NCBI RefSeq assembly: GCF_000019525.1
Contig: NC_010506.1
Coordinates: 5,518,001-5,582,000 of the forward strand
Direction: 5' to 3'
DNA from: Shewanella woodyi ATCC 51908
GTDB lineage: Bacteria; Pseudomonadota; Gammaproteobacteria; Enterobacterales; Shewanellaceae
DNA: 64,000 nucleotides
Shown: piece by piece, positions 27,388-35,762 of the stretch
Numbering within the stretch: the first letter of the stretch is position 1
How the letters are laid out: each line of letters starts with the position of its first letter
The notes under the pieces: generated by a model
The model's database searches: none
Told to the model about the DNA's origin: nothing
Seen by the model: only the letters and a program-made list of their open reading frames with translations
Program-made: the position numbers and the translations under genes

Positions 27388-30258
27388 ATGAATACCAAAC
27401 ACTTACTTTTCCTAGCATTCCCTCTTCTAACTCTTAGTGCCTGTGGGGGCAGTGACAATAATGACTCCACACCACCGCCAGAGCCGACACCTGAACCTGC
27501 TCAGATAGTGATGAGCGGTAAAGTCGCCGACGGCTACCTTGTGGGAGCTAAGGTCTGCCTAGATCTGAATGAAAACAAACTATGTGATGATGGAGAACCT
27601 AGCGCGATCAGCAGTGCAGGTGGCGATTTCTCCATTACTGATGCAACGCAAGAGCAGATAGACACCTTTCCACTTCTGGTTGAGGTAACTGCCGGAGTGG
27701 TCGATGAAGACACTGGTGAGGCTATCACCCAACCTTACACTATGACGGCTCCAGTGGGTTATGAGTTCGTCAGCCCCTTAACCACTATGGTTCAAAACGA
27801 AGTTGAACAGGGTAGTGAGCTAACCGAAGCTGAAACCAACTTACAAGCCCTTTTAGGCACCAGTTTAGAGCTCAGCCAAGACTATGTCGCCCAGCAGCTT
27901 AACGATGAACTAGAGGGAGATGTCCAAAGTGAATATGAGCGTCTTCATCAAGTCGCACAGGTAACTGCCCTGCTTATCGCTACCAATTTGGAGGCGATTC
28001 AAACGGCGGCTGATGATGCGGGCATTACAGCTGACGATATGGTTGGGCTAATTGTCGATCAGATCATTGAGGCCCTAGATGAGATAGTCACTGAGGTAGA
28101 GTTTGTTAACGAGCAAGGTGGGGAGTTTGATCCCACTGATGTTGTTGAGTCAGAAACTGTTACCGATGCGAGCACAGTATCGACGGACGATCTCGAAGGC
28201 CAAGTGCAGATCCGTGATACTGAAGCGACTGCGGCAGCCGCAAACTTAACCGAGCTTGTTAGTGGCGATGGGATAAACTTCTTCGATGATGGCTATTATG
28301 ACAACATGCTACACCTTTCATATGGCACCTTAACCTATGACGCTGATACCGAAACAAGCTCCGAAACACTCTTCGAGCTAATTAACGGTGAGTTTGTCGA
28401 AGAGACAGAGATCAGTGATGAAGACGACCTTATCCTAACCGAGTCAGGCTGGATAGCCAGCAGTGATAACTTCATCATTAGCTCACTCAATGATGACGGC
28501 AGCATGACCTTAGTCAATTCAGAGCTACCGATACTGAGCGAGCTTATCTTCGCCGAGCAGATCTCTGTCACTGACCTTAAAATTAAACTCTTTCTATCGG
28601 AACAAGCAGACACAGATGTCTGGCATAAAATCATACCTGAAGCCGTCACCTTTAGCGCCGAAGCAGAGGCTTTCGAGTTAAGTTTCAGCAACATTAATGA
28701 TGTCTACTCTATCTTCAATTGGGATGACTGCTTAGAGGATGACCTGTTTGAAGGTATGTGCAACAGTGTTTGGGCACATACAGCAGCAAGTGAAATAGAT
28801 GGCCCAGCAACGACATTAAATAGCCTGATCTCAGCCAGCGCATCGGATGGCATGGTCAATAATATTGTCGGCCCTCATGTCGGCTGGGATGGCAGTCGCT
28901 CTATCATCGCCGAGATGGTCGAAGGTGGCGAAGTTAACTACTACAAAATTGAGTGGCAAGCACAAAGTGACTCAGGCGAAGTCAGTAGTGTCGCCTCCCT
29001 ATTTGCAACAGGAACTTGGCGTGATGAAACCGTTATGGAGCAAAGATTGCTCCTATTAGCACTGCCTGAAAGTGTGCGCAATTTTGGTGACAATGATGAT
29101 GGGGATATGGGAGAGCTACTATTCGCCGAATATGAGGGGGCAGTCAGACGAGGCGAGTTTATCGCAGCAGGTCTAGTATCCGATGACGACGAGTGGGTGT
29201 TTAACCTCACCGCTAAAAATGACATTTTAGAAAACCTAGATCTAACCTTACTCGACAATGTGATGCCACCAGAGCCCGACAACAGTGACTTTGTTTGCCG
29301 TGATGGCGATTCAGATTGGGATGAAGAAACCGACCAACCTAAGGAGGGAACCACACGTTCATACAGTGAATACCTCGCCCTCGTCGCTAACTGTAGAGAT
29401 GGCGAACCTCAGCTGTTTAATACCGAGATGTTAGCGGGTAACAAGCTCAAATCTTTTGATTCGGATGGCGAGATAGAAACAATTCTGACATTCAACGCTG
29501 ATGGCACTGGTAGCCATACTGATAATGACGCAGAAGAGCCTATGGTTGAAGATTATCAATGGACGGTCAATGACACAGGGGAGATAGTTATTGAAATTGG
29601 TAACTCTGCTGGCACCAATGATACTAGGGCGGTCATTAGTCTGATTAAACAAGATGGGGATCATTTCTCAGTCAAAGGTTTTCTTGAAGAGAGTGAATGG
29701 AGCCCAATGGACGGCACAGTAGGTGAAGTATGGAGCGACAAGTTGAAGTTATTCCCCCTTCCAGAACCTGATACTAGTCTCTTTGTATGTGGTGAAGGTG
29801 ACTCAACTTGGAATGATGAAACCGATCAGCCTGTTACTGAAACCTTAGCGTCACTCACTGAGTACCAAGCCTTAGTCACAAGCTGTCGTGATGGCAATGA
29901 AGCTTCATTTAATACCGACATGTTAAGTGGTAAACAGTTAAAGAGTTTCGACTCAGACGGCAATGTTGAGACAATATTGCTCTTTAATAGTGATGGCAGT
30001 GGCACATTAACGGAAATGGATGATGGTGAAACAACAGTCGAAGAACTCACTTGGGAGGTGAATTCAATGGGTGAGCTCATCATCGACGTCCCCAATACTA
30101 GTGGCAGCAGCGACCTTAGCGTTGTGATAAGTCTCATCATTCAAGATGGCGATCACCTCTCGGTTAAAGGCTTTACCGAAGAGCCGGAATGGTCGCAAAT
30201 GGACGGCACTGCTGGAGAGGTTTGGAGTGACAGTATGAAGTTATTTACCCCTTCCTAG
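27388..30258 (+). CDS. Large acidic lipoprotein with two tandem C-terminal repeats
   Basis: The ATG at 27388 (MNTKHLLFLAFPLLTLSACGG) follows GGAG; an earlier in-frame ATG at 27349 is unlikely. A lipobox (LSAC) ends the signal peptide, followed by a Pro/Thr linker (PPPEPTPEP) and a module (SGKVADGYLVGAKVCLDLNE) seen in many Shewanella surface lipoproteins. The last part consists of two direct repeats of about 164 residues, 628-791 and 792-956, each starting PEPD and including FVC, DGDSxW-like and SFDSDG segments and closing with WS..DGT.GEVWSD. Very acidic, 956 residues, probably at the outer membrane. Function unknown. Confidence 0.8.
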   Translation: MNTKHLLFLAFPLLTLSACGGSDNNDSTPPPEPTPEPAQIVMSGKVADGYLVGAKVCLDLNENKLCDDGEPSAISSAGGDFSITDATQEQIDTFPLLVEVTAGVVDEDTGEAITQPYTMTAPVGYEFVSPLTTMVQNEVEQGSELTEAETNLQALLGTSLELSQDYVAQQLNDELEGDVQSEYERLHQVAQVTALLIATNLEAIQTAADDAGITADDMVGLIVDQIIEALDEIVTEVEFVNEQGGEFDPTDVVESETVTDASTVSTDDLEGQVQIRDTEATAAAANLTELVSGDGINFFDDGYYDNMLHLSYGTLTYDADTETSSETLFELINGEFVEETEISDEDDLILTESGWIASSDNFIISSLNDDGSMTLVNSELPILSELIFAEQISVTDLKIKLFLSEQADTDVWHKIIPEAVTFSAEAEAFELSFSNINDVYSIFNWDDCLEDDLFEGMCNSVWAHTAASEIDGPATTLNSLISASASDGMVNNIVGPHVGWDGSRSIIAEMVEGGEVNYYKIEWQAQSDSGEVSSVASLFATGTWRDETVMEQRLLLLALPESVRNFGDNDDGDMGELLFAEYEGAVRRGEFIAAGLVSDDDEWVFNLTAKNDILENLDLTLLDNVMPPEPDNSDFVCRDGDSDWDEETDQPKEGTTRSYSEYLALVANCRDGEPQLFNTEMLAGNKLKSFDSDGEIETILTFNADGTGSHTDNDAEEPMVEDYQWTVNDTGEIVIEIGNSAGTNDTRAVISLIKQDGDHFSVKGFLEESEWSPMDGTVGEVWSDKLKLFPLPEPDTSLFVCGEGDSTWNDETDQPVTETLASLTEYQALVTSCRDGNEASFNTDMLSGKQLKSFDSDGNVETILLFNSDGSGTLTEMDDGETTVEELTWEVNSMGELIIDVPNTSGSSDLSVVISLIIQDGDHLSVKGFTEEPEWSQMDGTAGEVWSDSMKLFTPS

Positions 30259-30278
30259 TCATTCCTGAAAAGCTTACT

Positions 30279-30305
30279 AGCCCGTACTCAGTGCGGGCTT
30301 TTTTA
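30279..30305 (+). terminator. Rho-independent terminator after the lipoprotein gene
   Basis: AGCCCG and CGGGCT pair, with the inner ACT/AGT stem, followed by TTTTTT. It lies 20 bp after the stop codon and just before the next gene's ribosome site. Confidence 0.85.
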
Positions 30306-30341
30306 TGTTACTGTTTCTTTTTTACGATTCTTGGAGCCTTT

Positions 30342-31034
30342 ATGTGCGGCCGCCTCAATATGATAGACGATCTGTTTATGCGCGCACTGATGCAAGACTT
30401 AAGCGTATCCAACCCCAACGAAATGCTCTTCGATCGCTTTAAGATGCCCACCAATGAAATAAGCATAGTCAGAGAAATTAACGGGATCAGACAGCTACAA
30501 ACCGCAACTTGGTGGTTACTTCAAGATATGGGGTATGCAGGCTTTAAGCCCAGTAAATATACCTCATTTAATACCCGTTATGACAAGCTTAATCAGTTCG
30601 GTTCAGCTGGTTATGCCCCCTTTCGTGAAAGCAGGTGCATTGTTATTGCCAAAGGCTTTGGAGAAACAGAAAAGCGAGGGAGTACTGTAGAGTATTATGA
30701 TTTTATCGCTCAAGACTCAGCGATCACATTAGGGGGGCTATTTCAGGAGTGGCAACACCCTAAAACTGGTGAGCATAAGATCTCATGCTCTATTATCACC
30801 AACCCGCCTCATCCTGATATGCAAGCTTTTCACAGTAAAGCGAGTCCATTGATATTACCGCAATCAACTTCTGTTCGTGATGCCTGGTTAGATCCTAACA
30901 ATCATCAGGTCGAAATGTTCGAGCATTTACTAACACCTGCACTTCGGCATAACTTTTTAGTTCAGCAAATTGAAAAACCGAGCCTTTATAAAGTCATAGG
31001 TGAAGCACAACAGCTTCACCCATATGATGCTTAG
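30342..31034 (+). CDS. SRAP-family (HMCES/YedK) DNA-protein crosslinking protein
   Basis: SRAP proteins cap abasic sites in single-stranded DNA through an N-terminal cysteine. Starting at MCGRLNM (30342, after TTGGAG) puts Cys2 at the N-terminus after Met removal, as required; an upstream in-frame ATG would hide it and is rejected. The product is 230 residues with a conserved active-site His region (TNPPHPDMQAFHSKASPLIL) and RESRCIVIAKGF. Usual length is about 220. It is a solitary gene. Confidence 0.88.
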   Translation: MCGRLNMIDDLFMRALMQDLSVSNPNEMLFDRFKMPTNEISIVREINGIRQLQTATWWLLQDMGYAGFKPSKYTSFNTRYDKLNQFGSAGYAPFRESRCIVIAKGFGETEKRGSTVEYYDFIAQDSAITLGGLFQEWQHPKTGEHKISCSIITNPPHPDMQAFHSKASPLILPQSTSVRDAWLDPNNHQVEMFEHLLTPALRHNFLVQQIEKPSLYKVIGEAQQLHPYDA

Positions 31035-31045
31035 CTTAAGGAGGG

Positions 31046-32125
31046 CTAATTAAAATACTGTGTTAATGCCTGCTCTTGGGCTAATAAACTTTGATACAAG
31101 GTAAACTGATTGGCCGCACGTTCAAGATTATGATTTTCATGATGAATATGAAAATATACGTCGCCATTAAGATGATCGGTTAAGAAACGAATCCCAATCA
31201 TTAAACAGATAACCCGAGCGCCTAACCAAAGGCTTCTCTTCTCATCTTCACTGAGCACAGAGCCCAACTCACTCAAATATCCTCGACAGATAGCAGCGAA
31301 GATAGATTCTCGCACATGTACCTTATCCAGCGCCTTAGAGTCCTCCTCTTCCGGTGAGGTAAAGGTTCGCACCATATCACCGAAATCATACATCAAGTGA
31401 CCCTTCATGCAGGTATCGAGATCAATAATCGCCAAGCTACTCATATCTCGCTTGTCATACAGCATATTGTTAATCTTAGTGTCGTTGTGACAGGTTCTTA
31501 GTGGCAAACTCGGTGAGATCTCGGCTAATTCTTGCAAAAGCGATTGCTGAGCAAACACCATATCAACCCAATCACTACAGGTATCTAATCGTTTATGTGT
31601 ATCTTTGCTAACCGCTAACTCTAATTGAGCGATACGTCCTGGCAGGTGATGAAATTGAGGAATCACATCTTCAAGTACAGTAGCATCAAGATCGCTCAAG
31701 GCTGAGGAGAAATGACCAAAAGCCTTAGCTGCAGCAAACGCCTCCTCCTCATTGGTTACCACTTCAATACTATGACTATAAGGCAGGTAGTTAATTGCGC
31801 GCCAAAAACCATGCTCTTTAAGATCGACAGCTAACGCTTCATCTTGAGTCCGCAGTGGCCCAACGACTTTTAGTTGGTACTCATTACTCTCACATTTTTG
31901 CGTAAGATGAGCTGCAATCTTATGTGCGTTCTCTACTAAAGCATTAGGAGTCTTGAAAACATCAGTGTTGATCTTCTGCAGAACCAGTTCGCCTGAACTC
32001 CAACGAACCAAAAAAGTCTCATTAATGTGCCCATTACCTAACGGAGACACACTTGCGTCCAACGCTGGGACGCCAAAATGCGGCAGTACTAACTGCCTAA
32101 CAAAATCAATCACTAATAACTCCAT
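31046..32125 (-). CDS. APH-fold anomeric sugar kinase, N-acetylhexosamine 1-kinase-like
   Basis: The 359-residue protein is a small-molecule kinase of the aminoglycoside phosphotransferase fold. It resembles Bifidobacterium NahK, which phosphorylates GlcNAc/GalNAc at C1: GNGHINETFLV (glycine-rich loop), LVLQKINTDVFK, catalytic RTCHNDTKINNMLYD and metal site IDLDTCMKG. The start ATG 32125 overlaps the upstream nucleotidyltransferase gene by 20 bp. Together they could make an NDP-hexose from a free sugar. The exact sugar is inferred, not shown. Confidence 0.75.
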   Translation of the reverse strand: MELLVIDFVRQLVLPHFGVPALDASVSPLGNGHINETFLVRWSSGELVLQKINTDVFKTPNALVENAHKIAAHLTQKCESNEYQLKVVGPLRTQDEALAVDLKEHGFWRAINYLPYSHSIEVVTNEEEAFAAAKAFGHFSSALSDLDATVLEDVIPQFHHLPGRIAQLELAVSKDTHKRLDTCSDWVDMVFAQQSLLQELAEISPSLPLRTCHNDTKINNMLYDKRDMSSLAIIDLDTCMKGHLMYDFGDMVRTFTSPEEEDSKALDKVHVRESIFAAICRGYLSELGSVLSEDEKRSLWLGARVICLMIGIRFLTDHLNGDVYFHIHHENHNLERAANQFTLYQSLLAQEQALTQYFN

Positions 32126-33065
32126 TACTCTTATTATTTAATAGCTTAGACAGTTTCTGTCTTACCCACACTGCATCCTGAGGGTAGGTCACACCAAACC
32201 AAGGCTCCTGAGCCGTCTTAACTCTGACACGCTTAGCGTCAGGCAAATTATTTATTAATGCCGCTTTAGACATACTATGCTGAACCACATCTGGGAGAAA
32301 GCACTCAGATTTGGCCTCCTGACCATAAACGGAAATAAACTGTATTAATTCCGCTTCAATCGCTAAAAAAATATCTTGGGTGAATCCCCAGCAGGTCATA
32401 GAGACGGGCACTGAAGGCGACAAGACTCCCCGCTCTCCTTTAGAGGTTCCAACTAACCCCTCATCAGAGCTCTGACGAATATCGGTCCATTCTGCGACAC
32501 TCTGAAGTAGTCCCTCTTTGACTAGGCACACACCTCGATTAACCCCGCCATGCTCAGAGAGAGTCAAGCTAAGGGGATAAGCAACCAGCATCCAATCCTC
32601 TTTTGACTCATTCAGCCCAGATGCAAGCAGTTCAAAAGCCGTGTCACCATAGTAATCATCGGCATTAATCACCGCCATTCGACCTTTGACTTTCTTACGC
32701 GCACTCCAAAGTGCATGCGCCGTTCCCCAAGGTTTTTCCCTATGGTTAACATCGGAAAGATGAGCTAATGCAACCTCAGGTAAGTCGTCCATAGCCTGAT
32801 AACAAAAATCATGGCTAAAGCCTGCATCAAGTTTATCATTTAAGCTGTCATTAAAAAGCGCTTCGATATCAGACTCTAGCTCAGGCCTTATCACTAACAC
32901 TACGCCAGAGAAGCCAGCTCGACAAGCGGATACAATAGCGAGCTCCAACATAGTTTCATCATTAGGTCCTAGCGCTGCTAACTGCTTATCACCGCCGAAA
33001 CGACTGCCTAACCCAGCAGCCATAATTACTAAAGTTAGCGCTTCATTTTCACAATCTGTTGTCAT
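32106..33065 (-). CDS. Sugar-1-phosphate nucleotidyltransferase-like (NTP-transferase) protein
   Basis: The 319-residue protein has the Rossmann-like NTP-transferase start (LVIMAAGLGSRFGGDKQLAA, the GxGxRxG...K nucleotide loop) and the metal/sugar region VINADDYYGDTAFELL. It is upstream of, and overlaps by 20 bp, the NahK-like kinase, so the two are co-translated: kinase makes hexose-1-phosphate and this enzyme activates it with a nucleotide. Which NTP is used is not known. Confidence 0.78.
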   Translation of the reverse strand: MTTDCENEALTLVIMAAGLGSRFGGDKQLAALGPNDETMLELAIVSACRAGFSGVVLVIRPELESDIEALFNDSLNDKLDAGFSHDFCYQAMDDLPEVALAHLSDVNHREKPWGTAHALWSARKKVKGRMAVINADDYYGDTAFELLASGLNESKEDWMLVAYPLSLTLSEHGGVNRGVCLVKEGLLQSVAEWTDIRQSSDEGLVGTSKGERGVLSPSVPVSMTCWGFTQDIFLAIEAELIQFISVYGQEAKSECFLPDVVQHSMSKAALINNLPDAKRVRVKTAQEPWFGVTYPQDAVWVRQKLSKLLNNKSNGVISD

Positions 33066-33151
33066 TCACTTAAATCATCATTATCAGTCAAAACATGACT
33101 GTGGCTCGCATTGAGCCGTGCAGTCTAAAGAGAAAATCTTGCTTTATCCAG

Positions 33152-34204
33152 TTATAAATAGGGGATAAATGCATCGCTTTTTGATAAAGCAGACTGGCTT
33201 CCCTTCAAACTGAATTCATAGCCACACAACTTAACCTCTCCTCTCAATGCAATATCGGTAATAATCTTCCCAGTATCAAGAGGAGTAAAGCGCGCTTCAA
33301 TGCTGGTGTCAGCCATCATCTCAACAATCATAGGGCGATACTCACTGCCATTATTAAACACTAAGTTAGCACAGCTTCTATCTCCCTTGGCCGTGGCCAA
33401 AGACCAGATAACACCTGGATTATCAGCCTCGCCCAGCCAGCGCATAATAAGTAACTTATCCTCTAACACTAAACTAAATCCATCGGGAAGTGTCACCTCA
33501 TCGCGTTCAACTGGATTTTGGGCTGGCATTTCAACCTGCTCTGGCTCAACAGACTCCTCATCAGAGCCGCCCCATATTGACCATAAACTGCTTAACACCA
33601 TCAGAAAAAGAGCGCCGCCAAGCACAGCTGTTAATAGTTTCTGGTTTTGCTTAGCCCAAGTAAGCCAAAGCTCGAATGTCGCCCTGCTCTTTTGAGGCGA
33701 AGCATATTCCGTTTCTTGATAACTTACTTGCTCTTGCTCCTCCTCATAAGCCCCACCTCCTAAGGTGGGCTCAACTCTGGAGCGGCTGCGCTCTCTGCGC
33801 GGCACAACTAAAGGGCCAGAGTAACCCTGTTGATACAGTCCACCGCCAACCTTTGACTTTTGAGCCGATAAAAACACCGTCATTAAACCAGCTATCACGC
33901 CACAGGTCAGCGACGCCATAGCACTACCGCTATAGGCCAAAGAGAGAGAGAAAAACATAAATGGAAGCAAGGTAAGCGCTGCAAGCCAACTCGGACGCTC
34001 TATATCCCTAACCCGCCTTAATGCACTCAAACCAAGTAAAGGGGCAAGTAGCAGAGCTAAAAATATCAACGCCCCACCGCCACCTATCAGCACGAACCCC
34101 AAGAGCAAAGTTAGATAAAGTGAGCCGCTTATGGCTGAGAATCTCTGCCAATTATCCCGGCCTTTTATACAAAAAAGAGACTTATACTGCATTAAATTCA
34201 ACAC
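33152..34204 (-). CDS. Membrane protein of unknown function, 350 residues
   Basis: I do not recognise the family. The first 115 residues hold three to four hydrophobic segments (LYLTLLLGFVLIGGGGALIF, and LLGLSALRRVRDIER, a loop). A low-complexity basic/acidic linker follows (PRRERSRSRVEP, EEEQEQVSYQETEY), then one more transmembrane segment (LLTAVLGGALFLMVLSSLW) and a soluble C-terminal domain of about 120 residues. A start at MQYKSL, four codons on, is possible. It is an inner-membrane protein with a periplasmic or cytoplasmic sensor-like tail. Confidence 0.6.
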   Translation of the reverse strand: MLNLMQYKSLFCIKGRDNWQRFSAISGSLYLTLLLGFVLIGGGGALIFLALLLAPLLGLSALRRVRDIERPSWLAALTLLPFMFFSLSLAYSGSAMASLTCGVIAGLMTVFLSAQKSKVGGGLYQQGYSGPLVVPRRERSRSRVEPTLGGGAYEEEQEQVSYQETEYASPQKSRATFELWLTWAKQNQKLLTAVLGGALFLMVLSSLWSIWGGSDEESVEPEQVEMPAQNPVERDEVTLPDGFSLVLEDKLLIMRWLGEADNPGVIWSLATAKGDRSCANLVFNNGSEYRPMIVEMMADTSIEARFTPLDTGKIITDIALRGEVKLCGYEFSLKGSQSALSKSDAFIPYL

Positions 34205-34460
34205 CTAAGAGTTAGTTCACGGAGAAAGGGACTAGTATTACTGCTCCCAGTAAATAGCTATTTAACCATTAGCCCAGGGGGAGCATTACTAATACACCTT
34301 AACTGAGGATATATTTCAGCTGACAACAGCCTAACTAATTTACCCATCAAAGTCAGTGCTGGTATAAGGTATCCTTAGCTAAGTTAGTCTTAATCACTGC
34401 CAAGAAGGCAAAATAGCGCAACAGAGACTAGGCCAAAGAGACGCTAACTTGTATAATGTC

Positions 34461-34725
34461 TGTACCCAAACTACTTCAAGATACAGAATTCAGCATGTCG
34501 AGAAGTGACAGAGTTCAAGGCATGAAATAGCAGTACTAGTAATTCTAATTCAATATTTCATAACGTAGAAGCATGTTGCTTCTCGCCTTTCCCTTCGGGA
34601 GCTCCCGTAGAATACCTGCACTGTGTTAGTGATATCGACAAGGGAACACCATTCTCTCAATCACTGTCTTGTTCAGCTATCCTACGGTAGCTCTGAAACG
34701 GGCATATTGAGGTAGCTTGGGTACA
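34461..34725. mobile_element. Second 265-bp MITE-like element with different terminal repeats
   Basis: The terminal inverted repeats are 34461-34478 (TGTACCCAAACTACTTCA) and 34708-34725 (TGAGGTAGCTTGGGTACA), matching at 16 of 18 positions when inverted. There is no open frame. It has the same length as the element at 11858-12122 and shares the internal motif ACAAGGGAA-ACCATTC. It fills most of the 580-bp gap upstream of gmk. Confidence 0.65.
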
Positions 34726-34784
34726 ACTCTCCCAATGACGGGTGAACCTAAATCTTTTTGTTTTAGCTTTTGGATACTTTGCAA

Positions 34785-35408
34785 ATGACCGCACGCGGAA
34801 ACCTATTTATCGTATCGGCGCCAAGTGGCGCGGGTAAATCATCACTCATCTCCGGACTGCTAAAAGACAAGCCGGCAGATAAGCAGGTATCGGTTTCTCA
34901 TACGACCCGACAACCGCGTCCTGGTGAAGTTAATGGCCAACATTACCACTTTGTCAGCGTTGAGGAGTTTAAGGCGTTAATCGCCGAAAATGCCTTTTTC
35001 GAATGGGCAGAGGTGTTCGGTAACTATTATGGCACCTCACGTAAAGTCATTGAACAGACGCTAGAGCAAGGTATCGATGTATTCCTCGATATTGACTGGC
35101 AAGGAGCTCAACAGGTCAAGAAAGTGATGCCTGAAGCGATCGGGATCTTCATTCTTCCCCCATCAAAAGCTGAGCTTGAGAGACGCTTAACTGGCCGCGG
35201 CCAAGATAGCGCAGAGGTGATTGCTGGGCGTATGGCTCAAGCCGCTTCAGAGATATCTCACTATGATGAGTATGATTTCATCATTATTAACGATGATTTT
35301 GATACCGCACTTGGTGATTTTATCGCTATAATTCGCAGTCAACGCTTAACTGGCGCTGGTCAAATTCATACTCACAATGATATGCTTAATGATCTATTGG
35401 CAGAATAA
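34785..35408 (+). CDS. gmk: Guanylate kinase
   Basis: Gmk phosphorylates GMP to GDP. Starting at ATG 34785 ([10 protein letters not shown]) gives 207 residues; the upstream TTG at 34770 is rejected. Features are the P-loop [11 protein letters not shown], the GMP-binding [19 protein letters not shown] and the lid/switch arginines in [10 protein letters not shown]. It leads the gmk-rpoZ-spoT neighbourhood conserved with E. coli. Confidence 0.97.
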
Positions 35409-35464
35409 CTGTCTTAGTGTACAATTTTGCGTCATTTTTTCATCCTAACACTGGAGTTCCATAC

Positions 35465-35749
35465 ATGGCTCGCGTAACTGTAGAAGACGCCGTAGAACAA
35501 ATCGGCAACCGTTTTGATATGATCCTGGTTGCAGCGCGTCGTGCTCGCCAAATCGCCGTGCAGGGCAAAGACCCTATGGTTGAAGAAGAGAACGACAAGC
35601 CAACGGTTATCGCTTTACGCGAAATCGAACTTGGTTTAGTCACAGCAGATACTCTGGACGCAGATGAGCGCCAGACTGTTCGTGAACGTGAGGCGGCTGA
35701 AATAGCTGCTGTTGCTGCGATTGCTGAAGGTCGTAACAACGTAATCTAA
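35465..35749 (+). CDS. rpoZ: RNA polymerase omega subunit
   Basis: Omega stabilises the beta-prime subunit and forms part of the ppGpp site on RNA polymerase. The start [18 protein letters not shown] at 35465 gives 94 residues (family 90-94); 16 codons upstream an in-frame ATG adds unconserved sequence. The conserved block [18 protein letters not shown] is intact. It sits 13 bp before the spoT start, so polymerase subunit and ppGpp enzyme are co-expressed. Confidence 0.97.
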
Positions 35750-35762
35750 GGAGTATTACCAC

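Noticed and set aside
35440..35739. Minus-strand open frame opposite rpoZ
   Set aside because: Complete overlap with the conserved rpoZ gene and no ribosome site.
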